41,670 nucleotides of DNA from positions 1-41,670 of the forward strand of contig URUI01000008.1 of the NCBI GenBank assembly GCA_900551015.1, given 5' to 3'. Of this stretch, positions 1 to 8,387 are shown piece after piece. This DNA is from an uncultured Collinsella sp. Its GTDB lineage: Bacteria; Actinomycetota; Coriobacteriia; Coriobacteriales; Coriobacteriaceae. A program made the translations under genes and the position numbers. Numbering within the stretch: the first letter of the stretch is position 1; every line of letters begins with the position of its first letter. A model generated the notes under the pieces. It was not told the origin of the DNA, made no database searches, and worked only from the letters and a program-made list of their open reading frames with translations.

Positions 1-32
1 GAATTGCACTCCCCCCCTGCCGAGTTACCGCA

Positions 33-159
33 GGGCCCGCCCTGGTGTTACTTTTCAGAACATTCCGCAGGACGCAAGTAACCCCCGCCGCATAAAGTGC
101 GCAGCGGGGGTTACTTGCATGTCCGAGGACGTTCTGAAAAGTAACACCAGGGCGGGCCC
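33..159. repeat. Long nested palindromic element downstream of oppF
   Basis: Two perfect nested inverted repeats are visible. The outer arms are 33-61 and 131-159 (29 bp, no mismatch) and the inner arms are 74-88 and 104-118 (15 bp, no mismatch). An imperfect 12-nt stretch separates them on each side, and the apical loop is 89-103. The heptamer gttactt or its complement occurs four times, so each half is itself a small inverted repeat. It lies 16 bp beyond the oppF stop and could act as a bidirectional terminator, but there is no clean T-tract and it is far longer than a normal terminator. A dispersed palindromic repeat (REP-like or MITE-like) fits better; I cannot test copy number from this window. 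Confidence 0.8.
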
Positions 160-175
160 GGACGAAAACAACCGA

Positions 176-1204
176 CTACAGGTCGATGTGAGATTCCTTG
201 ATCGGGAACGGCTCCGCGAAGTGGCAGGCGCAGCAGTGGCCCGGGGCAACTTCCTTAAACTCAGGAAGCTTCTCGGAGCAGATGCCCTGCGCGATCGGGC
301 AGCGCGTGTGGAAACGGCAGCCGGTCGGCGGATCCAGCGGCGACGGCGGATCGCCGGCGAGGATGATGCGCTTGCGGGTCTTCTGAATATCCGGATCGGG
401 AACCGGCACGGCAGATAGCAGCGACTGCGTGTACGGATGGTGAGGCTCGCTATAGAGCGTCTTCCAGTCCGAAACCTCGACCATCTTACCCAGATACATA
501 ACGGCAACGCGATCGGAGATGTGCTGCACGACGGACAGGTCGTGGGCAATGAAGAGATAGGCCGTACCGAACTTGTCCTGAAGTTCCTTGAGCAGGTTCA
601 GAACCTGGGCCTGAATGGAAACATCCAGAGCGGAAACGGGCTCGTCGCAGATGATCAGCTTGGGCTTCAGAGCGAACGCACGGGCGATGCCGACACGCTG
701 ACGCTGACCGCCCGAGAACTCGTGCGGATAGCGGTTGATGTGCTCGGGGTTGAGGCCGACGACGTCCAGCAGCTCACGGACACGCTCAATGCGCTCCTCC
801 TTGGTGCCCACGCCATGAATAGTCATGGGCTCGGAGACGATCTCGCCGATGGTCATACGAGGATTGAGCGAAGCATAGGGGTCCTGGAAGATGAACTGCA
901 TCTCACGACGCATGTCCTTGATCTCATGCTTGCTCATCTCGGCAACGTCTTTGCCCTGGAAGAACACCTTACCTGCCGTCGGCTTGGTCAGGCGCATGAT
1001 GGTGCGGCCCGTGGTGGACTTACCGCAACCAGACTCGCCGACCAGGCCAAAGGTCTCGCCCGGATAAATCTCGAACGAAATGTCATTCACAGCAGAGACG
1101 ACGCGCTTGGAAAAACGCTTGGCGAACATGCCGGACTCTGCGGGGAACTCCTTAGAAAGATGCTCGACCTTCAGCAGCGGAGTGCGCTCGTTATTGTCTG
1201 TCAT
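176..1204 (-). CDS. oppF: Oligopeptide ABC importer, ATP-binding subunit OppF
   Basis: A 342-residue ATPase that powers uptake of short peptides together with OppD at the cytoplasmic face of the OppBC channel. Walker A is GESGCGKST with Lys62, the signature is SGGQRQRVGIARA, and Walker B is LIICDEPVSALDV. The C-terminus carries the cysteine-bearing oligopeptide/dipeptide extension (CRFHTRCP...C) seen in OppD/OppF/DppD/DppF. The ATG directly abuts the oppD stop codon (TAA-ATG), and a GGAGGCGAGG stretch in the end of oppD serves as ribosome binding site, so translation is probably coupled. It is the last gene of oppABCDF. Substrate range cannot be read from the sequence; peptides are the family default. 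Confidence 0.93.
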   Translation of the reverse strand: MTDNNERTPLLKVEHLSKEFPAESGMFAKRFSKRVVSAVNDISFEIYPGETFGLVGESGCGKSTTGRTIMRLTKPTAGKVFFQGKDVAEMSKHEIKDMRREMQFIFQDPYASLNPRMTIGEIVSEPMTIHGVGTKEERIERVRELLDVVGLNPEHINRYPHEFSGGQRQRVGIARAFALKPKLIICDEPVSALDVSIQAQVLNLLKELQDKFGTAYLFIAHDLSVVQHISDRVAVMYLGKMVEVSDWKTLYSEPHHPYTQSLLSAVPVPDPDIQKTRKRIILAGDPPSPLDPPTGCRFHTRCPIAQGICSEKLPEFKEVAPGHCCACHFAEPFPIKESHIDL

Positions 1205-2296
1205 TTACGCCTCGCCTCCCTTCTTGGAATCCTTGCGCGTGCGGGACGTCTCAGGGGCGTTCTTGAGGAACTCGGGGTCACCGGAATAATGGCACGCAGA
1301 ATAGTGGCCGGACTCGGTGACAACGCGCTCGGGACGCTGCTTGCGGCACTTGTCCGTCGCATAGGGGCAGCGAGGAGAGAAGACGCAGCCCTCGGGCAGG
1401 TTCATGAGCGAAGGCGGGTTGCCGTGAATCGGCGTCAGCGGCTTCTTCTCATCGATGGCCTGCTCCGGGATGGAGCGAATAAGACCCCAGGTGTAGGGAT
1501 GGCGGCTCTCGTAGAAGATTTCCTCAGCAGTACCGAACTCGACGGGACGGCCGGCGTACATAACCATAATCTTATCGGCCATATCGGCGACGACGCCCAG
1601 GTCATGGGTAATCATAATAATGGCGTTGCCGTTCTTCTCCTGCATCTCCTGCATGAGCTCGATAATCTGAGCCTGAATGGTAACATCCAGAGCCGTCGTG
1701 GGCTCGTCGGCAATCAGGATATCGGGATCGCAGGCAAGAGCCATAGCGATCATGACGCGCTGACGCATACCGCCGGAGAACTGGTGCGGATACTCATTGA
1801 CGCGCTTCTCGGGCTCGGGGATACCCACGAGGTCCAAAAGCTCGGTGGCGCGCTTGAGCGCCTCCTGCTTGGAGTAGCCACGGTGCAGACGAAGGCCCTC
1901 GCCCACCTGCTTGCCGATCTTATAGACCGGGTTCAAGGAGGTCATAGGATCCTGGAAGATCATCGCGATATCGTTACCGCGAATGTGCTGCATCTCTTCC
2001 TCGGTCATCTCGAGGATAGAACGACCGCGATAGCGAACGTCGCCGCCCTCAATCTTTCCCGGAGGCATCGAGATAAGACCCATGATGGTCATGGCGGTCA
2101 CGGACTTACCGGAGCCGGACTCACCGACGACACCGAGGGTCTCGCCACGATCGAGCGTGTAGGAGACACCGTCGACAGCGCGAACAACGCCATCTTCGGT
2201 GTGGAAATACATCTTAAGGTCATCGACCTCGAGCAGATGCTGGCCCTCGGGAACCGGCTGGTCCTTCAGGTCCACATAGTTCTTGTTCTTCTTCAT
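1205..2296 (-). CDS. oppD: Oligopeptide ABC importer, ATP-binding subunit OppD
   Basis: A 363-residue ATPase forming the heterodimeric motor with OppF. Walker A is GESGSGKSV with Lys64, the signature is SGGMRQRV (Met in place of the usual Gln, common in OppD/DppD), and Walker B is ILIADEPTTALDV. The C-terminal oligopeptide-transporter region contains CVFSPRCPYATDKC. It begins 2 bp after oppC and ends against the oppF start, so it sits in one tightly packed transcript. The tail after about residue 345 (TSRTRKDSKKGGEA) is basic and of low complexity. Confidence 0.93.
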   Translation of the reverse strand: MKKNKNYVDLKDQPVPEGQHLLEVDDLKMYFHTEDGVVRAVDGVSYTLDRGETLGVVGESGSGKSVTAMTIMGLISMPPGKIEGGDVRYRGRSILEMTEEEMQHIRGNDIAMIFQDPMTSLNPVYKIGKQVGEGLRLHRGYSKQEALKRATELLDLVGIPEPEKRVNEYPHQFSGGMRQRVMIAMALACDPDILIADEPTTALDVTIQAQIIELMQEMQEKNGNAIIMITHDLGVVADMADKIMVMYAGRPVEFGTAEEIFYESRHPYTWGLIRSIPEQAIDEKKPLTPIHGNPPSLMNLPEGCVFSPRCPYATDKCRKQRPERVVTESGHYSACHYSGDPEFLKNAPETSRTRKDSKKGGEA

Positions 2297-2298
2297 CC

Positions 2299-3234
2299 TT
2301 ATGCGTCCTTCATCTTGACGTCGAGGGCGTCGCGCAAACCGTCACCCAGCAGGGTGAAGGCGAGCACCGTCGAGAGAATTGCCAGACCGGGCATGATCAT
2401 CATCCAGGGAGCAGTCAGAAGATACTGCTGACCGTCCTGAATCATGGAGCCCCACGAAGGCGTAGGCGGAATAACGCCCATGCCAAGGAAGGACAGAGCG
2501 GACTCGGTCAGAATAGCGCCGCCGATGTTCATGGTCGCGTAGACCACGATGGAAGCAACGGAGTTCGGGAAGATATGGCGCATAACGATACGGGCATCGG
2601 ATGCACCCATGGCACGGGCGGCGTCAACATAGTCGTTCTCTTTGACCGTGAGGATCGCGGATCTAAAGACGCGCGCAATCGAAGGCCAGCCGAGAATACC
2701 GATGGCGATAAAGACGTTCTGAAGGCCACGGCCGATAACGGCGATCATGGCGACGACGAACAGCACGTACGGGAACGCCAGGAAGATGTCCGCGCAGCGC
2801 ATGATAATCGTATCCCAGATGCCGCCATAGAAACCGGCAAGGGCGCCCATGACCAGACCGATCACCGTGGAGATGGCGGTGGCCATAATACCGACGGAAA
2901 GCGAAACACGTGCACCGTAGATAACACGAACGAGAATGTCGCGGCCAAGGGCGTCGGTGCCAAACGGGTGCTCGGCACACGGAGCCAGCAGCGACGTCTC
3001 GGCCATGGTGGTCGAGTCGGAAGCCGTCGGCGAACCGAGCCAGGGCTTAGCCCACAGATCTGCGGTCAGGGCAACCAAAACGACGACGATGATCCAGCAG
3101 ACACCGATAACGGCGAGCTTGTTCTTGCGAAGACGCTTAAAAGCGTCGCCCCACAGCGTGCGGGACTTGGCGGGAGCAGATGCGGCCTTGGTGGCGGTAG
3201 CCTGCTCCTGAGACTGAGAATCAGTTTCCTGCAT
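2299..3234 (-). CDS. oppC: Oligopeptide ABC importer, permease OppC
   Basis: A 311-residue inner-membrane permease of the DppC/OppC family. A cytoplasmic N-terminus of about 40 residues precedes the first membrane segment (VIGVCWIIVVVLVALTA), followed by four to five more. The cytoplasmic coupling loop around AARAMGASDARIVMRHIFPN is the EAA-type motif that contacts the ATPase. The start is supported by GGGAGG 8 nt upstream. It follows oppB by 14 bp. Paired with OppB it forms the translocation path. Confidence 0.92.
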   Translation of the reverse strand: MQETDSQSQEQATATKAASAPAKSRTLWGDAFKRLRKNKLAVIGVCWIIVVVLVALTADLWAKPWLGSPTASDSTTMAETSLLAPCAEHPFGTDALGRDILVRVIYGARVSLSVGIMATAISTVIGLVMGALAGFYGGIWDTIIMRCADIFLAFPYVLFVVAMIAVIGRGLQNVFIAIGILGWPSIARVFRSAILTVKENDYVDAARAMGASDARIVMRHIFPNSVASIVVYATMNIGGAILTESALSFLGMGVIPPTPSWGSMIQDGQQYLLTAPWMMIMPGLAILSTVLAFTLLGDGLRDALDVKMKDA

Positions 3235-3248
3235 GAGACGTACCTCCC

Positions 3249-4286
3249 TTAGGCCTTATCCGACGGACCGCCAAGGCGGATGCGCGGGTCGAGGAATGCA
3301 TAGCTAATGTCGACGAGCAGGTTGATCACCATGACGACGACGACGATGAGCGTAACGCCGCCCATAACGATGGGCCAGTCACGCATGCTAATGGCGCGAT
3401 AGACCTCATAGCCGATACCGGGCCAGTTAAAGACCGTTTCGGTCAGGATGGCACCCGAAAGCATGCCGCCAAAGTCGACACCAATATAGGTAACGACGGG
3501 GATGAGTGCATTCTTAAGCGCATGCTTGATGATGATCGCGCGATTGGAGAGACCCTTGGCCTTTGCCGTACGGATGTAATCTTGGTTCATGACGTCAAGC
3601 AGCTGCGAACGCATAATGCGGGCAGCATAAGCGGTCGAAACCGAAGCCAGCGTAATGGTCGGAAGCACATAGTGCATCCAATCCTGATACTGAGAGCTGG
3701 AACCGCCGGCACCCGAAATCGGCATGGAGAATGCGCCGCCGGTGAGGTCCTTAAGGATGACGCCGAAGAACAGCTGCAGCAGCATGCCGAGCCAGAAGGC
3801 GGGAACGGCAACGAGGATCGACGTGGTCAGCGTTACCAAAATATCCCAGAAGGAATAACGCTTTACCGCCGAAATGATACCCGCACCGATACCCATGATC
3901 GCCTCGAGCACGATGGCGCACGCGGCGAGTTTGACCGTATACGGATACTTCTGGGCAAAGATTTCCGTAACCGGCAGCTTGCGCTGGTACGAATTACCCA
4001 GATCGCCATGAAGCAGACCGTTCATGTAATACAGATAACGGTCTACAAGCGACGTCTGAACGGGATCGCCGTTCTCGTCAAGGATCGCGTTACCGTCCTC
4101 GTCCGTCTGGACCAGGTGATAGCGTACGCGAAGCTGAAGCTCTACCTCGGGGGACAGAGCCTTGTCTCCACCGATCAGCTTGATCGGATCTCCCGGCACG
4201 ATATTCTGGAGGGCGAACAGAATCAGCGTGACGCCCAAAAACACCGGGATGAACTGAAGCACACGTTTAACGATGTACTTACCCAT
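3249..4286 (-). CDS. oppB: Oligopeptide ABC importer, permease OppB
   Basis: A 345-residue DppB/OppB-family permease. It opens with the typical N-terminus MGKYIVKRVLQFIPVFLGV (first membrane segment), has the extracellular region ending in HGDLGNSY, a coupling loop (RTAKAKGLSNRAIIIKHALKN), and the C-terminal SYAFLDPRIR signature. Unusual is an acidic insert at about residues 60-79 (TDEDGNAILDENGDP) in the extracytoplasmic loop between helix 1 and HGDLG; most OppB proteins have a much shorter loop there. It lies 156 bp after oppA, behind a hairpin that probably reduces read-through. Confidence 0.92.
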   Translation of the reverse strand: MGKYIVKRVLQFIPVFLGVTLILFALQNIVPGDPIKLIGGDKALSPEVELQLRVRYHLVQTDEDGNAILDENGDPVQTSLVDRYLYYMNGLLHGDLGNSYQRKLPVTEIFAQKYPYTVKLAACAIVLEAIMGIGAGIISAVKRYSFWDILVTLTTSILVAVPAFWLGMLLQLFFGVILKDLTGGAFSMPISGAGGSSSQYQDWMHYVLPTITLASVSTAYAARIMRSQLLDVMNQDYIRTAKAKGLSNRAIIIKHALKNALIPVVTYIGVDFGGMLSGAILTETVFNWPGIGYEVYRAISMRDWPIVMGGVTLIVVVVMVINLLVDISYAFLDPRIRLGGPSDKA

Positions 4287-4316
4287 ACCACTCCCCTATC
4301 TAGGGATTAACCTAAA

Positions 4317-4346
4317 TGGGATGCCGATCGCCAGACCGGCATCCCA
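4317..4346 (-). terminator. Hairpin between oppA and oppB (attenuating terminator)
   Basis: Perfect 10-bp stem (4317-4326 with 4337-4346) around a 10-nt loop. On the transcribed strand it is followed by TTTAGG, so the T-tract is short. The position just after the binding-protein gene is typical of importer operons, where the 5' part of the message is kept at higher level. Partial termination or mRNA stabilisation are both possible. Confidence 0.6.
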
Positions 4347-4442
4347 AAATTACCATCAGCCAGTTTACCCCAGGTTAGGGGGAACTGTATGTTTCCCATG
4401 AGGTCTACGTAAATACTTGACCCTCACGGAAGCTGCAAACTC

Positions 4443-6119
4443 TTAGGCGAGCTCAGCGGTACCCAGATCGGCGTGCTTCTGCGGATCAACGTAGAGGTAC
4501 TTGACGCGATCGGAGCCAGCGATGGTGTGCGTGTAGAACATCACCGGGATGACCGGGCAGTCGGCGGCGACCATGGCGTCGGCCTCCTGCATCTTGGCGA
4601 TACGCTCGTCGTCGTCAACCGTGGCACGGGCCTCGTCAACCTTGGCGTCAAAGTCGGGGTTGCTGTAACCGGAGCGGTTGTCGCCACCCAGGGAGTCGGA
4701 GTGGAACAGCGGATACAGGAAGTTGTCCATGATCGGGTAATCGGCGATCCAGCCCAGACGGCCGAACTGATAGTTGAAGTTCTGATACTGCTCGAGCAGG
4801 GCAGACCACTCAGGGGTATCGGAGACGGCGGTGACGCCCACCTTGGCGAGGTCGCCGATGATGGACTCCATGATCTCCTTGTGGCCGCCGTCCTGGTTGT
4901 AGGACAGGGTCACATTGATGCCACGATCGCCGTTAGCGCCAGCGGGAGCGACCTTGTCGAGGTACTCGTTAGCCTTGTCGACGTCGTAGGCGCAGAACTC
5001 CCATGCGCCCTCCTTGTAGCCGGCGATTCCCGGAGGAACGATGCCGTCAGCGGGGGTACGGGTGCCCTTGAAGATGGTCTTGCAGATGGCCTCACGGTTG
5101 ATAGCCAGGGAGATGCCCCTACGCAGGTCAGCGTTGTTGAACGGCTCGGCCGTGGTGTTGCACGTCAGATAGTACGTGGAAGGCTCGGAACCGAGCAGCA
5201 TGCGCGCACCATCACTCATGGTGTAGCCATCCTTGGACTCGCCGCGGTCCTTCTTGGCGGCGTCGATCTGAGCAACGGGAACGTCGCAGATGTCAAGGTT
5301 ACCGGCCTGGAACTCCTTGTAAGCGGTCTCCACGTCCTTGATGACCTGGAAGTGGATGGCGTCGATCTTGGCCTTGTCGCCATAATAATCGTCGAACTTC
5401 TTGAGGTTGATCTCCTGACCATCCTCCCACTTACCGTCCATCATGAACGGGCCGTTGCCGACCGGGGCAAGATAGAAGCTCTTGACATCGGTCTCGGCGC
5501 ACTCGGGAACCGGGGACAGAGCCGGGTGAGAGGCGACGAAGGGGAAGTCGGCGTAGGCAGAAGTCAGCTTGACGACGAGGGTCTCGTCATCCGGGCAGGT
5601 GACACCGGTCAGCTCGGTAGCCTTACCGGCAACCAGATCGTCATAGCCCTCGACCATGGAAAGGTGATAGGAGACCTCGGAAGGACCATACTCGGCAGCG
5701 ATGGCCGACTTGGTGTTGACCAGGCGCTCCCAACCGAGCTTGAAGGACTTGGAGGTAACGTCGTCACCGTTATGGAACTTGGCCTTCTTGATCTTGAAGG
5801 TGAACTCGGTGGCGTCGTCGTTAGCCTCAAAGGACTCGCAAGCCAGCGGAACGATCTCGCCCTTCTCGTTATCGTACTCCGTCAGAGCGTCGAAGAGCTG
5901 GTACTCGACCTGAGTGCCCTGATCCTCCTGGACGTTGTAGGGGTCGATGCAGACCGGGTTGTTGATGTAGAAGTTCAGCGTCGAACCGGACTCAGAACCG
6001 GAAGCGTCGCCGCCCTTCTTGCCGCATGCGGCAAGAAAAGCCATGGAGCTCGCAGCGAGGGTGCCGCCAACAAAGGCGCGACGACCCATAACGGGCTGGT
6101 GGAACATAGAATCAGCCAT
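4443..6119 (-). CDS. oppA: Oligopeptide-binding lipoprotein OppA (Tat-type signal)
   Basis: A 558-residue extracellular solute-binding protein of family 5 that captures peptides and delivers them to OppBC. The signal has a twin-arginine motif (GRRAFVG, Arg13-Arg14) and a lipobox LAAC with Cys32 as the predicted lipidated residue, followed by a Gly/Ser-rich linker. The mature part has the family 5 layout, including a region near GDDVTSKSFKLGWERL that matches the family signature. I chose the ATG at 6119 because AGGAGG stands 5 nt upstream; an in-frame ATG 15 codons earlier lacks this site and would put charged residues before the signal. First gene of oppABCDF. Confidence 0.92.
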   Translation of the reverse strand: MADSMFHQPVMGRRAFVGGTLAASSMAFLAACGKKGGDASGSESGSTLNFYINNPVCIDPYNVQEDQGTQVEYQLFDALTEYDNEKGEIVPLACESFEANDDATEFTFKIKKAKFHNGDDVTSKSFKLGWERLVNTKSAIAAEYGPSEVSYHLSMVEGYDDLVAGKATELTGVTCPDDETLVVKLTSAYADFPFVASHPALSPVPECAETDVKSFYLAPVGNGPFMMDGKWEDGQEINLKKFDDYYGDKAKIDAIHFQVIKDVETAYKEFQAGNLDICDVPVAQIDAAKKDRGESKDGYTMSDGARMLLGSEPSTYYLTCNTTAEPFNNADLRRGISLAINREAICKTIFKGTRTPADGIVPPGIAGYKEGAWEFCAYDVDKANEYLDKVAPAGANGDRGINVTLSYNQDGGHKEIMESIIGDLAKVGVTAVSDTPEWSALLEQYQNFNYQFGRLGWIADYPIMDNFLYPLFHSDSLGGDNRSGYSNPDFDAKVDEARATVDDDERIAKMQEADAMVAADCPVIPVMFYTHTIAGSDRVKYLYVDPQKHADLGTAELA

Positions 6120-6353
6120 GCCATCCTCCTTATGAGATAGGACAAAGTGAATTCGGCCGGGCAACGTCGAGACAGCCCAATCGAACCATTCAAACGCGGT
6201 CCGCTGTTATGGCTGGTTATGCAATGCGGGCCAACGTTTTGCAATACAGTAGCGCATTTTATGCACAATTTGGCGCTGATTCCGGTTAACGGTCGAGAAT
6301 TTCTTTAGTTGGGCGAAGTATGTGGGGATATTTTGGCTCTGTTACAAGTCTGT

Positions 6354-6387
6354 AAACAAAAAGGGCCCCGCACATGCGGGACCCCTT
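6354..6387 (-). terminator. Rho-independent terminator after secG
   Basis: 12-bp stem (6376-6387 with 6360-6371, two G-U pairs on the transcribed strand) with a 4-nt loop, followed by TTTTTGTTT. It separates secG from the opp operon, so oppA needs its own promoter within 6120-6353. I see no convincing -35/-10 pair there. Confidence 0.85.
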
Positions 6388-6409
6388 ACAAACGTATATA
6401 CGCCGATGC

Positions 6410-6664
6410 TTAGTAGCCGACGATGCCCTGCGGGAAGAAAAACATGCACAGAACGACACACACGGCAAAAACGACGGCCATAATTACCGTCAGGCGATCG
6501 AGGTTCTGCTCCATGACGCCCGTGGCAGAGCTGGAGTTATACAGCGAGCTAGCGATCATATCCGAAACGCCGGTGCCCTTACCGGAATGCATCAGAACGA
6601 GAATCGTCAGCGCCACGGCAGAAACAGCCCAAACGACAAACAGAAGAATCTGAAACGGACCCAT
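6410..6664 (-). CDS. secG: Preprotein translocase subunit SecG
   Basis: An 84-residue membrane protein with two hydrophobic segments (about residues 3-22 and 56-77) joined by the Gly/Ser-rich loop HSGKGTGVSDMIASS. This is the usual SecG layout and length. It supports SecYEG-mediated export. AAGGAG lies 7 nt before the ATG. A gpmI terminator upstream and its own terminator downstream make it a separate transcript, although it keeps its conserved place after the gap-pgk-tpiA genes. Confidence 0.9.
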   Translation of the reverse strand: MGPFQILLFVVWAVSAVALTILVLMHSGKGTGVSDMIASSLYNSSSATGVMEQNLDRLTVIMAVVFAVCVVLCMFFFPQGIVGY

Positions 6665-6730
6665 AGATAAGCTCCTTAATAGAACAATTCAAACTCCAGT
6701 ACTGTACCACAACCTCCAACACTCCCCCAC

Positions 6731-6761
6731 CTGCCATTTAGGGACGGGGTAGAAATGGCAG
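6731..6761. repeat. 9-bp inverted repeat upstream of secG
   Basis: Perfect arms ctgccattt (6731-6739) and aaatggcag (6753-6761) flank a G-rich 13-nt loop. It lies between the gpmI terminator and the secG start, so it could be an operator, a leader hairpin or a small dispersed repeat. It lacks a T-tract. Function unknown. Confidence 0.45.
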
Positions 6762-6768
6762 AAATACC

Positions 6769-6803
6769 AAAAAGGGGGTCGTCCGGTTGTGGACAACCCC
6801 CTT
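6769..6803 (-). terminator. Rho-independent terminator after gpmI
   Basis: 13-bp stem (6791-6803 with 6772-6784, one G-U pair on the transcribed strand) with a 6-nt loop, followed by TTTTT. It lies 26 bp past the gpmI stop and ends the pgk-tpiA-gpmI transcript. Confidence 0.88.
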
Positions 6804-6828
6804 ACTAGAAAACGGTATTTGTTTTCTA

Positions 6829-8382
6829 TTAGGCCTCGGTGGCGAGCACGCGACCCGTCATCTCGGCGGAAGGCTCAATACCAGCCATGGTGAGCATGGT
6901 CGGAGCGATATCGGAAAGACGGCCGTCCTCGATACCGGTGAGCTTGGCCTTATCATCAACGATGATGAACGGCACGCGGTTGGTGGTGTGAGCCGTAAAC
7001 GGATGCTTGGAACCGTCGGAAGCAACGTCAAACATGTGATCGGCGTTGCCATGGTCGGCGGTAATCAGCGCAAAGCCGCCCTTGGCGAGAATCGCCGGGA
7101 CAACCTTGGACAGAGCATCGTCAACAGCCTCGACGGCCTTAACGGCGGCGTCGAACACGCCGGTGTGACCAACCATGTCGCAGTTCGCGAAGTTCACGAT
7201 GTAGAAATCAGCGCGATCCTCGTTAATAGCGGCGACGAGCTTCTCGGTAACCTCGGGAGCGCTCATCTCGGGCTGCAGATCGTAGGTAGCAACCTTGGGG
7301 GAAGCGACGAGCACGCGCTCCTCGCCCTCCTTGGGCTCCTCGATGCCGCCGTTGAGGAAGAACGTCACATGGGCGTACTTCTCGGTCTCGGCGGTGTGCA
7401 GCTGCTTCAGGCCATTGGCGGCGATAACGTCGGCCAGAACGTTCTCGGGGAATGTCTTGGGGAAGGCGACCTCGACGTCAAACGTCGGATCGTACTCGGT
7501 CATCGTCACAAAGTGCGAAAGCTTAATCTGCTCGCGCTCAAAGCCGTCGAACTCCTTGTCCGTGAACACGCGAGTCATCTGACGAGCGCGGTCGGGACGG
7601 AAGTTGAAGAAGATGGCCGCGTCGCCCTCGTGAATGCCCTCGTTGTGGGCAGCGAAGGGCTCGACGAACTCGTCGCCGCGCGGATCCTTCTCGTAGTAGG
7701 CCTTGATACCGGCAACGGGGTCGGTATCGGCATCGGACGCGTTGACCATGACGTCGTAGGCACGCTGGATGCGCTCCCAGCGGTTGTCGCGGTCCATGGC
7801 CCAATAGCGGCCCGAAACGGTGGCAACGCGAGCGTCGCAACCGGTCTCCTCGGAGATCTTAGCCAGGAAAGCGCAGAACTCGCTCATGTAGCCGGCACCG
7901 GACTGCGGGTCGACGTCGCGGCCATCCATGAAGGCGTGGACGCGAACGGTCTTGACGCCATGCTGGGCAGCCATCTTGACCAGAGCCTCGACGTGGTTCA
8001 TGTGAGAATGAACACCGCCAGGGCTCATAAGGCCCATGAGGTGCAGGGTCTTGCCTTCGGCCTTGACGTCGTCCATAGCCTTGACGAAGACCTCGTTCTT
8101 GGCGATGGAGCCGTCCTTGATGGCGTTGTTGATGCGCGAAAGCTCCTGGAACACGATGCGGCCGGCACCGATGTTGAGGTGACCCACCTCGGAGTTGCCC
8201 ATCTGGCCGTCGGGAAGGCCCACGTCCTCGCCCGAAGCACCGAGCGTGGTGTGAGGATACTTCTCGTACAGGCTATCAAGGAAGGGCGTCTTGGCAGCGG
8301 CGACGGCGTTCTCGCCATCAGCCGGAGCAAGGCCGCAGCCATCCATGATGATCAGGAGTGCAGGAAGATGACGCTGTGCCAT
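6829..8382 (-). CDS. gpmI: Phosphoglycerate mutase, cofactor-independent (iPGM)
   Basis: A 517-residue enzyme interconverting 3- and 2-phosphoglycerate with two Mn ions and a phosphoserine intermediate. The metal-site motif LIIMDGCG is at residues 10-17. The catalytic serine is Ser64 in GQMGNSEVGHLNIGAGR. The C-terminal metal motif ITADHGNADHMFD is intact. Length is normal for the family (about 510). It starts 5 bp after tpiA and forms a unit with pgk-tpiA. In most actinobacteria gpmI is not between tpiA and secG, so this placement is lineage-specific. Confidence 0.95.
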   Translation of the reverse strand: MAQRHLPALLIIMDGCGLAPADGENAVAAAKTPFLDSLYEKYPHTTLGASGEDVGLPDGQMGNSEVGHLNIGAGRIVFQELSRINNAIKDGSIAKNEVFVKAMDDVKAEGKTLHLMGLMSPGGVHSHMNHVEALVKMAAQHGVKTVRVHAFMDGRDVDPQSGAGYMSEFCAFLAKISEETGCDARVATVSGRYWAMDRDNRWERIQRAYDVMVNASDADTDPVAGIKAYYEKDPRGDEFVEPFAAHNEGIHEGDAAIFFNFRPDRARQMTRVFTDKEFDGFEREQIKLSHFVTMTEYDPTFDVEVAFPKTFPENVLADVIAANGLKQLHTAETEKYAHVTFFLNGGIEEPKEGEERVLVASPKVATYDLQPEMSAPEVTEKLVAAINEDRADFYIVNFANCDMVGHTGVFDAAVKAVEAVDDALSKVVPAILAKGGFALITADHGNADHMFDVASDGSKHPFTAHTTNRVPFIIVDDKAKLTGIEDGRLSDIAPTMLTMAGIEPSAEMTGRVLATEA

Positions 8383-8387
8383 ATGTC

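Noticed and set aside
437..2431. Long open frame (664 codons) on the plus strand opposite oppF/oppD
   Set aside because: It is the mirror of two well-supported ATPase genes; its protein is low-complexity (rich in L, D, G, H, V) with no domain, and it has no ribosome site. GC-rich codon bias keeps antisense frames open.
4473..6140. 555-codon plus-strand open frame opposite oppA
   Set aside because: Same antisense artefact; the protein is dominated by V, L, G and D, with no recognisable motif, while oppA has a signal, lipobox and a strong ribosome site.
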